Below, in pieces: positions 9,242 to 17,890 of a stretch of 64,000 nt of DNA; within the stretch, counting starts at the first letter, position 1; every line of letters starts with the position of its first letter. A program made the position numbers and the translations under genes. The notes below the pieces were generated by a model. That model worked only from the letters and a program-made list of their open reading frames with translations. It ran no database searches and had not been told where the DNA came from. Origin of the DNA: Natrinema hispanicum. Lineage in GTDB: Archaea > Halobacteriota > Halobacteria > Halobacteriales > Natrialbaceae. The stretch is taken from the NCBI RefSeq assembly GCF_900111485.1, contig NZ_FOIC01000002.1, positions 186,001 to 250,000 of the forward strand. The letters are read 5' to 3'.

Positions 9242-10423
9242 ATGAGTCAGGACATCTGTGTTATCGTCCCGACGATTCGGGAATACGAGTGCATGCGCTC
9301 GTACTTTGCAAACGCCCGCGAGCACGGCTTCGACCTCTCGCGGCTCCACGTCGTCCTCGTCACCGAGGACTTCTGTGAGACCGACGCGATGGAAGCAATG
9401 CTCGAGGAGGAAGGCGTCTCCGGCGAGGTCTTCGACGGCTCCCGGCGCGAGGAGTGGTACGAGGACCACGGCGTCGCCGAGTACAGCCACGTCGTCCCGG
9501 CGGCGAGCCACGCCGAGACGAGCTTTGGCTTGCTCTACATGTGGGTCCACGACGAGTTCGACTACGGCTTCTTCATCGACGACGACACTCTTCCCCACGA
9601 CGACGAGGACTTCTTCGGCACGCACATGGAGAACCTCGCCTTTGCGGGCGAGATCGAGGAAGTCTCTTCCGACGAGCAGTGGGTCAACGTCCTCTACCAG
9701 AACGCCGACGAGCACGGCCTCTACCCGCGTGGCTACCCCTACTCGGCGATGGACGAGACCGTCGAGACCGACACGGCCGAGATCGACGGCGGGTCGGTCG
9801 TCGCCTCGCAGGGCCTGTGGACCAACGTCCCCGATCTGGATGCCGTTCGCATCCTCATGGATGGCGATCTCGAGGGGCAGGCACAGACTCGCACCACAGC
9901 CGAAGACTTCGGCGACGATTTCGTCGCGGCGCGGGACAACTACCTCACCGTCTGCTCGATGAATCTCGCCTTCCGGCGTGAGGTGATCCCCGCGTTCTAT
10001 CAGCTTCCGATGGACGACAACGAGTGGGACGTCGGCCGGTTCGACGACATCTGGTCGGGCGTTTTCCTCAAGCGCGCCTGTGACGTCCTCGGGACCCGGA
10101 TCTACAACGGTGCGCCGCTGTGTGAGCACAATAAGGCCCCGCGCAGCACCTTCGACGATCTCAATAACGAAGTGCCCGGCCTCGAACTCAACGAACACCT
10201 CTGGCAGGTAATTGACGAGGCAGGTGCAGACGCCGACTCCTACGCCGCCGTCTTCGAGGCAATGGCCCACGAACTGGCCGACGGAGACTGGTCGTCGTAC
10301 AACAACGGTGCGTTCTTCAACTACGTCGGCGAATACATGCTCGAGTGGCTCGAGTGCCTGTCGGCGCTCCGGCCGACGGCCGGGATCGAGACCGACCGCA
10401 CACACGTTGTCGCCGACGATTGA
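9242..10423 (+). CDS. Reversibly glycosylated polypeptide (GT75-like) sugar mutase/transferase
   Basis: 393 residues. The N-terminal ICVIVPTIRE strand and the metal/nucleotide-binding triad D113-D114-D115 in a FIDDDTLP context match the RGP family, annotated in haloarchaea as alpha-1,4-glucan-protein synthase. In plants the family includes UDP-arabinopyranose mutases. A likely role is converting or transferring a nucleotide-activated sugar in the cytoplasm. It starts 7 bp after the flippase-like gene but has its own iron box, so it can be transcribed separately. A plain GT-A glycosyltransferase remains possible. Confidence 0.75.
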   Translation: MSQDICVIVPTIREYECMRSYFANAREHGFDLSRLHVVLVTEDFCETDAMEAMLEEEGVSGEVFDGSRREEWYEDHGVAEYSHVVPAASHAETSFGLLYMWVHDEFDYGFFIDDDTLPHDDEDFFGTHMENLAFAGEIEEVSSDEQWVNVLYQNADEHGLYPRGYPYSAMDETVETDTAEIDGGSVVASQGLWTNVPDLDAVRILMDGDLEGQAQTRTTAEDFGDDFVAARDNYLTVCSMNLAFRREVIPAFYQLPMDDNEWDVGRFDDIWSGVFLKRACDVLGTRIYNGAPLCEHNKAPRSTFDDLNNEVPGLELNEHLWQVIDEAGADADSYAAVFEAMAHELADGDWSSYNNGAFFNYVGEYMLEWLECLSALRPTAGIETDRTHVVADD

Positions 10424-10439
10424 ACCGTCAGCTATAAGG

Positions 10440-10457
10440 ATTTAGGTCGGCCTAAAT
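10440..10457 (+). promoter_or_regulatory. Iron-box-like operator 3 (iron ABC transporter promoter)
   Basis: ATTTAGGTCGGCCTAAAT has perfect 7-bp arms ATTTAGG/CCTAAAT. A TATA element (ctataagg, 10432-10439) abuts it on the left, and the ATG at 10466 follows 8 bp after the box. The box therefore covers the likely transcription start. Confidence 0.7.
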
Positions 10458-10465
10458 TCACCACG

Positions 10466-11632
10466 ATGGACAATAGAGACGATAATGGAAAACGCGTGGT
10501 TTCGCGCCGAAACGCGCTGCGAGCAGGATCTGCATTCGGTGTCGCCTCGCTTGCAGGCTGTTTGGGGATGTTCGACAACCAACAGAACGCCGAGGTACCA
10601 TCGCTGTCGGAGTTCCGGGGCTCGGGCACGTTGGTCGAAGGGCGTTCCGCACCAGGTGGGACGTCCATCGAGGAGCTTCCGGATCTCTCCGGAGACCTCG
10701 CCCTCTATATCGGCGGTGGCGAGGGTGGCATCTACTACGACTTCGTGGAGATGCTCCAGAACATTTACCCCGATTTCACCGTCCACTCAAGCTCCAACTC
10801 GTCATCGTCGCTGGCCCAGACGATCGTCGAGGAGGTCGATGCCGGTGCGACCGAGGCAGACGTGTTCTGGTCGATCGACGCCAGCTCGCTTGGATTCGTC
10901 GCGGACAACGACGCCTACGAACCGCTCTCCGATACAGCGACCGAGCCGGTGGGCAACAGCCAGTTCGTCGGCGACGACAACGCGTGGGCCGGCGTCGCTG
11001 GGCGTGCACGCGCCGTCCCGTACAACACGAAGGAGTTGAGCGCGTCGGACATTCCGTCGACCGTCCAAGAGTTCCCCGAGACCAGTGCCCTGCAGGGAAC
11101 GATGGGCTGGGCACCGACCTACGGCGCGTTCAAATCGTTCGTGACGGCCATGCGGCTAATCGAGGGCGAAGATGCGACCCGCCAGTGGCTCGTCGACATG
11201 CGGGAGGCCGGTACCGAGCGCTACGGGAACGAATTCGCCGTCTCACAGGCGGTCGCCGACGAGGCGCTGACGGCCGGGTTCGCGAACCACTACTACGCGA
11301 TGCGTGTGAAAAACGGACGACCGGACGCGCCCATCGATCTGGCCTTTACCGAAGGCGACGCCGGCGCGCTGATCAACGTCGCCGGTGCGATGAAGGTCAA
11401 GGGGACTTCACGGGGAGAACTGGCTGACAACTTCGTCCGTCACCTGCTCTCCGCGGAGGCACAGGAGTTCTTCGCGACGGTCAGTTTCGCCTACCCGATG
11501 ATCAGCGGCGTCAGTCCAGTCGGCGGGCTGCCAACGATCGACGAACTGAGTCCACCGGACATCGACCTCGCGGAGCTCTCGAACCTGGAACCGACGCTTG
11601 ACCTGATGGACGACGCTGGCGTCTCAGGATGA
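10466..11632 (+). CDS. Ferric-type ABC transporter substrate-binding lipoprotein
   Basis: 388 residues. The N-terminus has a twin-arginine SRRNALRAG signal and a lipobox ending at C32, so it is exported by Tat and lipid-anchored. The mature part has the type II periplasmic-binding fold of FbpA/FutA-like Fe(III)-binding proteins, including LALYIGGGEGGIYYDF near the start. It would capture iron outside the cell and pass it to the permease encoded next, whose start overlaps its stop (ATGA). An iron box covers its promoter. Thiamine or another solute is possible, but the box argues for iron. Confidence 0.85.
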   Translation: MDNRDDNGKRVVSRRNALRAGSAFGVASLAGCLGMFDNQQNAEVPSLSEFRGSGTLVEGRSAPGGTSIEELPDLSGDLALYIGGGEGGIYYDFVEMLQNIYPDFTVHSSSNSSSSLAQTIVEEVDAGATEADVFWSIDASSLGFVADNDAYEPLSDTATEPVGNSQFVGDDNAWAGVAGRARAVPYNTKELSASDIPSTVQEFPETSALQGTMGWAPTYGAFKSFVTAMRLIEGEDATRQWLVDMREAGTERYGNEFAVSQAVADEALTAGFANHYYAMRVKNGRPDAPIDLAFTEGDAGALINVAGAMKVKGTSRGELADNFVRHLLSAEAQEFFATVSFAYPMISGVSPVGGLPTIDELSPPDIDLAELSNLEPTLDLMDDAGVSG

Positions 11633-13242
11633 CGATCCGCGGGTTGGTTGCACGGACTGTCGGGCGCGCAACGGGCGACGACAGCGGCGCAACCGACGTC
11701 GGACTCACCCTGCTTGCTGCGGCCATCGCAGCCGTGCTGGTACTGCCGCTGCTCTGGCTGGCCATCGACGCCGTCGGACTCGGCGGTCAAGCACTCGAGC
11801 TCGCCGTTGCCCCACAGACGCTCGAGGTACTGGTGAGAAGCGTTGCCCTCGTCGCGATCGTCACCGGCGCGAGCGTCCTCGTCGGCGTGCCGCTTGCGGT
11901 GATAACGGTTCAGGGATCGATTCCGTTCCCCCGGTTTTGGACCGTCCTCGCGGCGCTGCCGCTTGCGGTGCCGAGCTATCTCGGTGCGTTCGCGTTCGTG
12001 TCGGCGTTCGGGCCGCAGGGCGAATTCGCCGATCTCCTCGCGCCGCTTGGCATCGAGTCGATCCCGTCAGTGTACGGGTTCGCTGGTGCGGCGTTCGTCC
12101 TGACGCTGTATACGTATCCGTACGTGTTTCTGACGACGCGCGCGTCGCTGCTGTCACTCGATGGCTCGCTCGTAGAGGCGGCACGGACGCTCAACACCGG
12201 CCGCTGGACGGCGTTTCGCCGAGTCACCCTCCCGCAGATCCTTCCGGGGATCACTGCCGGAGCATTACTCGTGGCACTGTACGCCTTTGCGGACTTCGGT
12301 ACGCCCAACATCATGCGCGTCGAGGTGTTCACGCAGTTCATCTATGCCCGGTACAACGCATTCGCCCGTGACTACGCGGCGTTGCTATCGCTGCAGTTAC
12401 TGACGGTGACAGCGATCGTCCTCGCACTCGAGTCACGGATCGGCGTCGACGAGTCGGGAGCGTACGAAAGCAGTGGCCATCGCGGGAGCGCCAACCTCGA
12501 GCTCGGAAGCTGGCGGTACGTGGTGTTGCTGTTGCCGGCCGTCATCGCGTTGCTGGCGATCGTCCTCCCGATCGCGCTGTTCGCGACGTGGCTGACGGGC
12601 GGTGGGCCGGGCTATCAGGGCGGTGGACTGACGTTCAGCTGGGAGTACGGCTTCAATTCGGCGTACGTCGCCGTGCTTGCTGCTGGCGTCTCGATCCTCG
12701 TGGCGCTGCCGATCGCGCTCACATCGGCAACGTCGGATTCGCGGCTGGCGGAACTGGCCGACCGCGCGCCCTATATTGGCTATGCGACGCCCGGGATCGT
12801 ACTGGCGATCGCGTTGCTCAGCTTCAGCCTCGATGTCCTCCCAGCGGTCTACAAGACGGTGCCGTTGCTGGTCTTTGCGTACGTCGTTCGCTTCATGCCC
12901 CAGGCGATCGGTTCGATCAAGACCTCGACGTTGCAGGTCGATCAAGAACTCGTCGAAGCGTCCCGGACGCTGGGGCGGTCACGGCTGGCGACGTTCAGAA
13001 AGGTGACGCTGCCGCTGATCCTGCCGGGTGTGGCAGCAGGGGCTGCACTCGTCTTTCTCACGACGATGAAGGAACTGCCCGCAACGCTGATGCTGCGCCC
13101 GCTTGGCTTCGAGACGCTCGTGACCTACATCTGGGAGATCGAGGAGGCTGGCCTGTACGGACGGGCAGCGGTTCCAGCGCTCGTCTTGGTCGCCATCTCC
13201 GGCCTGTCGATGGCCGTCATGCTCGCACAGGATGGCCGGTGA
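11629..13242 (+). CDS. Ferric-type ABC transporter permease (fused two-domain, FbpB/ThiP type)
   Basis: 537 residues with two homologous membrane halves. Each has an EAA loop that contacts the ATPase: EAARTLNTG...LPQILPG in the first half and EASRTLGRS...LPLILPG in the second. This duplicated layout is typical of FbpB-type iron and ThiP-type thiamine permeases. It is translationally coupled to the binding protein (4-bp overlap). No ATP-binding subunit follows or occurs elsewhere in the window, so the pump must borrow one encoded elsewhere. Confidence 0.9.
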   Translation: MTIRGLVARTVGRATGDDSGATDVGLTLLAAAIAAVLVLPLLWLAIDAVGLGGQALELAVAPQTLEVLVRSVALVAIVTGASVLVGVPLAVITVQGSIPFPRFWTVLAALPLAVPSYLGAFAFVSAFGPQGEFADLLAPLGIESIPSVYGFAGAAFVLTLYTYPYVFLTTRASLLSLDGSLVEAARTLNTGRWTAFRRVTLPQILPGITAGALLVALYAFADFGTPNIMRVEVFTQFIYARYNAFARDYAALLSLQLLTVTAIVLALESRIGVDESGAYESSGHRGSANLELGSWRYVVLLLPAVIALLAIVLPIALFATWLTGGGPGYQGGGLTFSWEYGFNSAYVAVLAAGVSILVALPIALTSATSDSRLAELADRAPYIGYATPGIVLAIALLSFSLDVLPAVYKTVPLLVFAYVVRFMPQAIGSIKTSTLQVDQELVEASRTLGRSRLATFRKVTLPLILPGVAAGAALVFLTTMKELPATLMLRPLGFETLVTYIWEIEEAGLYGRAAVPALVLVAISGLSMAVMLAQDGR

Positions 13243-13263
13243 TCCGACTGTGACGAGTGACCC

Positions 13264-15273
13264 ATGAGACGACGAACATGGCGGGCGGCGGTCGTCGCCG
13301 TTGCACTTGCCGGTGCCCTCGCGGTCTGGCTGCTCGCGACGCGAACGTTTCCGTATCACTCGCTCAATCACGACGAGGGTGTCTATCTCCAGCAGGCAGC
13401 GATGCTGCTCGAGGGGCAACTGTTCATCCGGCCGCCCGTCGAGGAGAGTTTCCGCCCTTGGTTCTTCGTCGACGACGGCGACCGGCTCTATCCGAAGTAT
13501 GCACCCGTCCCTGCGGCCATCTTCGCACTCGGGAAGGTCGCAGGCGGCTACCGACTCGCGCTCGTTGGCGTCGCTGCCGCGACGCTCGCGCTCGTCGCTT
13601 TGATCGTCCGCGAGGTGTTCGACCGGCGAACCGCCATTGTGGCTGCCGTGATCATGCTCTGCTCGCCGCTGTTTGTGATCGAATCGGCCGTCTTCTTGCC
13701 GTACGCGCCGACGACGATGCTCAACCTGGCGTTTGCCTACGGCTATCTCCGGGCCGACCGGACGGGCGACTGGAGATTTGCCGGAGCAGCTGGCGCGGCG
13801 ATCGGCCTGGCCTTTTTCGCGCGGCCGTATACGGCGGTGCTGTTCGCGACGCCGTTTATCGTCCACGCATGCTGGACACTCGTTCGGGAGCCGCGAGTCG
13901 CCTTCCCCAGACAACTCGCAACGGCGGCGTTCGGACTGACAGGCGTCGGGCTTGCATTGGCCTACAACGCAACCGTAACCGGCTCACCGTTGGTGTTTCC
14001 CTACGAGGCGTTTGCACCGCTGGACGGGCTCGGCTTCGGGCAGCGCCGGATCCTCAACCACGAGATCGACTATACGCTCGAGCTGGCGCTGCGTGCGAAC
14101 GCACGAGTACTCGCGCAGTTCGTCACCGACTGGATCACGGGCGGTATTCTCGGCGCGGCAGTGGCCGCCGTCGGGGTCGGCGTCACCATCCGACGCGGGC
14201 TTTCGCCTCGCGAGGCCATCCTCGCCGGGCTGCTCGTCACCGTCCCCGTCGGCAACGTCTACTTCTGGGGCAACTTCAACATCCTCGGAGACCTCGAGCG
14301 CGCCGGTGACGGGCTGATCGCCACCCACGGCCCGTACTACCACTTCGATCTGCTGGTGCCGGTCGCGACCTTTAGTGCCGTCGGCGCGCTGGCGCTGGCC
14401 GCTGGGGCCCGCCGGCTGGCCGACCGGAAACTGACACCGGAGACCGCACGCGTGACGCTCGTCGCGGCGCTGCTCGTGAGCGCGCTCGCGGTTGGCGGCG
14501 TAACGGCGACGACCGTCGACGAGAAACTCGATCGGAACGCGGCCGTGACCGACACCTACGAGGAGGTCTACGCGCCGCTCGAGGATGGCCCGTCCGAGCA
14601 AGCGCTCGTCTTCCTCCCGACGCCGTACGGTGACTGGCTCGCCCATCCGTTCCAGGCGCTTCGCAACGATCCGGACATCGACGGCCAACGGGTGTACGCG
14701 CTCGACGAACAGCCGTTCGCCGTCGTCGACGCGTATCCCGACCGGTCGCTATACAGGCTTGCCTACCGCGGTGCCTGGGCACCGCATGCCAGCTCGCCAC
14801 AGGCGGCCCGGCTCCAGCCAGTCGACCACGTCGCCGGCTCCGCGGTCGCGTTGAACACCACAGTCGGCGTCCCGTCGACAGCCGAGGGGGTCACGATGAC
14901 CGTCACGACTGACGACGACAGCGACACCTACGTTGCCGAGAACGTCTCAGAAGAGATGCCCGTTCGACTGACCGTCACCCCCGAGACCGTGCGTATACAC
15001 GGGGCAGCCTGGGACAGCACCGAGCCGCTTCCCATCGACGACCGAGACGACATCGTCGTGGACGTGTTCGTCGATCAAGGGCCTGGCAGCAGTTTCAGCT
15101 ACCGACTCGAGCTGCCGGTTCGAACGGAAGACGAGACCGTCCGGGCGCTGACGCCCCACGTCGAACGGTGCAGTTCAATCCGTGATTGTGGCGGCGAAGC
15201 GGCGTACATCCCCGATCAGTCCACGGATAGCCTGTTCGTCCGGACTGAACTTTCCGTTCCGGACACGAACTGA
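13264..15273 (+). CDS. GT39-like (GT-C fold) membrane glycosyltransferase
   Basis: 669 residues. The first luminal-loop acidic motif H36-D37-E38 in LNHDEGVYLQQA and about ten to eleven membrane spans place it with dolichol-phosphate-sugar-dependent GT-C enzymes (PMT/ArnT type). These transfer a sugar outside the membrane. A C-terminal extracellular beta-rich domain of about 220 residues has Cys pairs (ERCSSIRDCGG). It starts 22 bp after the iron permease and probably shares its mRNA and iron box. The acceptor is unknown. Confidence 0.8.
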   Translation: MRRRTWRAAVVAVALAGALAVWLLATRTFPYHSLNHDEGVYLQQAAMLLEGQLFIRPPVEESFRPWFFVDDGDRLYPKYAPVPAAIFALGKVAGGYRLALVGVAAATLALVALIVREVFDRRTAIVAAVIMLCSPLFVIESAVFLPYAPTTMLNLAFAYGYLRADRTGDWRFAGAAGAAIGLAFFARPYTAVLFATPFIVHACWTLVREPRVAFPRQLATAAFGLTGVGLALAYNATVTGSPLVFPYEAFAPLDGLGFGQRRILNHEIDYTLELALRANARVLAQFVTDWITGGILGAAVAAVGVGVTIRRGLSPREAILAGLLVTVPVGNVYFWGNFNILGDLERAGDGLIATHGPYYHFDLLVPVATFSAVGALALAAGARRLADRKLTPETARVTLVAALLVSALAVGGVTATTVDEKLDRNAAVTDTYEEVYAPLEDGPSEQALVFLPTPYGDWLAHPFQALRNDPDIDGQRVYALDEQPFAVVDAYPDRSLYRLAYRGAWAPHASSPQAARLQPVDHVAGSAVALNTTVGVPSTAEGVTMTVTTDDDSDTYVAENVSEEMPVRLTVTPETVRIHGAAWDSTEPLPIDDRDDIVVDVFVDQGPGSSFSYRLELPVRTEDETVRALTPHVERCSSIRDCGGEAAYIPDQSTDSLFVRTELSVPDTN

Positions 15274-15353
15274 TACGGTTTGCTGTAACGATGTACCGGT
15301 GCAACCGCGACCGCCCTGCGGTTGCACCGGCAATGACTTACAGTAGACCGTAT
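15273..15353. repeat. 81-bp imperfect palindrome between convergent genes
   Basis: Two 36-nt arms (15273-15308 and 15318-15353) surround a 9-nt loop. When folded, the inner 13 bp (CCGGTGCAACCGC with its complement) pair perfectly, as do CTGTAA/TTACAG and the outer ATACGGT/ACCGTAT. The left arm begins on the last base of the GT39-like stop codon. It lies between two genes that converge and could be a two-way transcription terminator or a MITE-like mobile repeat. Confidence 0.6.
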
Positions 15354-15432
15354 GAGGGGGTTCGATCGCCGGCTCAGCGAGGACGCGGTGAGCTGTCCGA
15401 ATCGCTCAAAAACGAAAGACGATCGTCGAGTG

Positions 15433-16188
15433 CTACTGTGTCGGCTCGTGAGGGAGCTCGCGGAGCCGTTCCTCGAGCGAGACTTTGATGATCGATCGCG
15501 CGATCTCAGCACCGCCTTTCAGCGGATCCAGCTTCGTCTCGCCAGCACGCTCGCGGTACGCGATCGGGTGTTCGCGAATATCGTAGCCCCGCATCAGTGG
15601 CCGGATCAGGAGTTCGGCCGAGAGGCCGGTGTTTTCCGTCCACTCGATCGACTCGATCACCTCGCGCCGGTAGGCGCGCATCCCAGTCGTCGTGTCGTGG
15701 ACGCGGGTCCCCATCAGGAGGCTCGCGATCGCGGCGAAGGCATGGTTGCCAAAGCGGTTGAACGCCGGCATCGCCTCGGCACCGTGGTAGAGCCGGTCGC
15801 CGCTGACCACGTCGTAGCCTTGGTTGATCAACTCGAGGAACTCCGGTAACTGCTCCATCGGATAGGTGTCGTCGCAGTCGGTCGTGACGACGATCGGTCG
15901 ATCCGGTTCCGTGATGGCCGCATGGACGGCGACGCCGTATCCCTGCGGTTGTTGTTCGATGACCGTTGCGCCGTGCTCGCGGGCGATTTCGGGCGTGCGA
16001 TCGGACGAGCCGTCGACGCAGACGACCTCGGCCTTGCCGTCGGTGACGTCCTCGATGTCCGCGAGTACTTTGCCGATCGCTTCCTCCTCGTTGTAGGTAC
16101 CCATGACGACGCTGACGTCCTCGAAGGTGTATCGGTCGTCGGCGTCGTCGGTTCTCTCCGTCGTCTCGGGCTGCTCCCCGCTACTCAT
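15433..16188 (-). CDS. GT2 glycosyltransferase, dolichol-phosphate sugar synthase type
   Basis: 251 residues. VVMGTYNEEEAIG near the start and the metal-binding DCDDTYP segment are typical of GT-A-fold GT2 enzymes that move mannose or glucose from a nucleotide sugar to dolichol phosphate. There are no C-terminal membrane spans. In haloarchaeal AglD this domain is fused to a UPF0104-type membrane half, and here that half seems to be the separate gene at 8104. A leaderless start at 16188 fits a TATA element (gtataaat) about 27 bp upstream, just downstream of an iron box. Confidence 0.87.
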   Translation of the reverse strand: MSSGEQPETTERTDDADDRYTFEDVSVVMGTYNEEEAIGKVLADIEDVTDGKAEVVCVDGSSDRTPEIAREHGATVIEQQPQGYGVAVHAAITEPDRPIVVTTDCDDTYPMEQLPEFLELINQGYDVVSGDRLYHGAEAMPAFNRFGNHAFAAIASLLMGTRVHDTTTGMRAYRREVIESIEWTENTGLSAELLIRPLMRGYDIREHPIAYRERAGETKLDPLKGGAEIARSIIKVSLEERLRELPHEPTQ

Positions 16189-16219
16189 TGGCGCTACTCA
16201 CCGCCGACCACATTTATAC

Positions 16220-16237
16220 TTTTAGGTTTGCCTAAAA
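16220..16237 (-). promoter_or_regulatory. Iron-box-like operator 4 (GT2 promoter)
   Basis: TTTTAGGTTTGCCTAAAA (plus-strand reading) has perfect 7-bp arms. On the minus strand it lies directly upstream of the TATA element for the GT2 gene, over the BRE/TFB position. The GT2 gene therefore has its own iron-responsive promoter and is not only read through from the dehydrogenase genes. Confidence 0.7.
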
Positions 16238-16252
16238 CACAAAGGTCGGCAG

Positions 16253-17890
16253 TTACAGTCCCTCGAGTATGTGATCTGCGGCTTTCAGCGCCAGCGCCGC
16301 GATCGTCAGCGTCGGATTCATCGCGCCGCCGGTGGGGAAGACGCTACTCGAGGCGATCCAGCAGTTCTCGAGGTCGTGGGTCCGGAGGTCGGGCCCGACG
16401 ACGCTTGCGGCGGGGCCCGAACCCATTCGAGTCGTCCCCATGTGGTGGTAGGCCGGTCCCGTGTTCTCGGGGCCGACCTGCCAGGTGATCTCGGCACCGA
16501 GTTCGTCGAGGATCCGTTCCTGAATCTCGTTGACGCGCTCGATAGTTCGCAGCGCTCTATCGTCGACGTTCCAGTGGACGTCCGGAACCGGATTGCCGTG
16601 ATCGTCGGTCGTCGACGCGTCGAGCCCGACGGAGCTGTCCTCGCGGGGGAGTTGTTCGACGAGGCCACCCATCCCGATGTGAGTGCCGTACTCCGACCGG
16701 AGCCGCGTGAGTAAGTCGTCACCCCAGTCGTCGCCGGTCAGCGCCATCCCCACCGGGGACGGGCCAGCGTAGTTGAAAAACTCGAGTTTGAACGGGGCGT
16801 ACTCCGCATCGGCCTCGTCGTAGAACTGGTGGGACTCGCTCGTGAGAAAGCCGACGTGATTCTGCCGAGTGGGCTCGTCGAGGACGCCGCCCGTGCCGGC
16901 AAACAGGTGATCCATAAAGAAGTTACCGACGAGGCCGCTCGAGTTAGCCAGCCCGTCGGGATAGTGACTCGACTCGGAAAGCAACAGCAGACGCGGCGTC
17001 TCGACGCCGCCACAGGCGATCACGAAGGCGTCGGCTTCCTGTCGGTGTTTCTTGCCGTCAGGTGTCGCGTAGACGGCCGCCTCGATCGCATCGGGGCCGT
17101 GCTCGAGGCGCTGGACCGGTGCGCGGTCGATCACCGTCGCACCCTTTCGCTCAGCGCGCTTGACGTGGACAGTCGCGTCGTACTTCGCACCCGAGGGACA
17201 GACCGGCTGGCAGGTGCCGTAGCCGACACAGGCGTTGCGACCGTCGTAAGCCTCCGAGTTGCGGGCGTTGGGCACTGAGTGCATCGCGATCTCGAGGTCG
17301 TCGCAGGCCTCGGCGAACAGCGAGTCGCTGTAGGACGGCCGAAAGGCAGGCATCGGATGGGGCTCCTCGCGGGGCGGTGCGAACGGGTTGTCGTCGGCTC
17401 CCGCCACGCCGAGTTCGCGCTCCGCGACGGCGTAGTACGGCCGCAGGTCCTGATAGTCGATCGGCCAGTCGGTCCCGACGCCCCGGACGCTGGCCGAATT
17501 GAAGTCAGCCTCGTGGAGCCGCATCACCATCCCCTGCCAGTGGAGCGTCGAGCCGCCGACACCTCTCGCGCGAGCGTGGTTCAGCGGGTAGAACCGCTCC
17601 CCCGAAGACCCGTAAGCATCGCGCTCTGGGTCGCCGTTCCAGACATCCGGCCGATCGTAGGCGGGGCGGATCGCCCGCTCCTGTCTGGCGAGCCTGTCGG
17701 CCGAGTCGAACCGCGGTCCAGCCTCGAGAATTACGACCTCGTGGCCGGCCTCAGCGAGGCGATCAGCGACGAGCCCGCCGGCTGGTCCCGCGCCGATCAC
17801 GCAGATGTCGGCGTCCCCGACGGGAGTGCGGTCAGCGTCCGTCTCAGTCGCCGGCACCGCCGACTCGGCGGGTGGTCGATCCCAACTCAC
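16253..17890 (-). CDS. GMC-family FAD dehydrogenase, glucose/gluconate dehydrogenase type
   Basis: 545 residues. The FAD-binding motif VIGAGPAGG begins at about 31, and the C-terminal part has HMGTTRMG and SVFPTGGAMNPT, where GMC enzymes carry catalytic His and FAD contacts. Three cysteines, C221, C227 and C231, have the C-x5-C-x3-C spacing of the 3Fe-4S site described in the Burkholderia FAD-dependent glucose dehydrogenase. It should oxidise a sugar or sugar acid and pass electrons out through the cluster. Its start overlaps the stop of the small Tat subunit gene by 4 bp. No cytochrome c subunit gene is present. Confidence 0.88.
   Translation of the reverse strand: MSWDRPPAESAVPATETDADRTPVGDADICVIGAGPAGGLVADRLAEAGHEVVILEAGPRFDSADRLARQERAIRPAYDRPDVWNGDPERDAYGSSGERFYPLNHARARGVGGSTLHWQGMVMRLHEADFNSASVRGVGTDWPIDYQDLRPYYAVAERELGVAGADDNPFAPPREEPHPMPAFRPSYSDSLFAEACDDLEIAMHSVPNARNSEAYDGRNACVGYGTCQPVCPSGAKYDATVHVKRAERKGATVIDRAPVQRLEHGPDAIEAAVYATPDGKKHRQEADAFVIACGGVETPRLLLLSESSHYPDGLANSSGLVGNFFMDHLFAGTGGVLDEPTRQNHVGFLTSESHQFYDEADAEYAPFKLEFFNYAGPSPVGMALTGDDWGDDLLTRLRSEYGTHIGMGGLVEQLPREDSSVGLDASTTDDHGNPVPDVHWNVDDRALRTIERVNEIQERILDELGAEITWQVGPENTGPAYHHMGTTRMGSGPAASVVGPDLRTHDLENCWIASSSVFPTGGAMNPTLTIAALALKAADHILEGL

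Noticed and set aside
9224-10405. Long open frame on the minus strand opposite the RGP-like gene (393 codons)
   Set aside because: Mirror of high-GC codon use. The plus frame has a clear family motif and promoter, and the minus translation is rich in Val/Gly/Arg without recognisable domains.
13257-14309. Overlapping Arg-rich frame inside the GT39-like gene
   Set aside because: The GT39-like frame has membrane spans and HDE motif. The other frame is an out-of-phase shadow.
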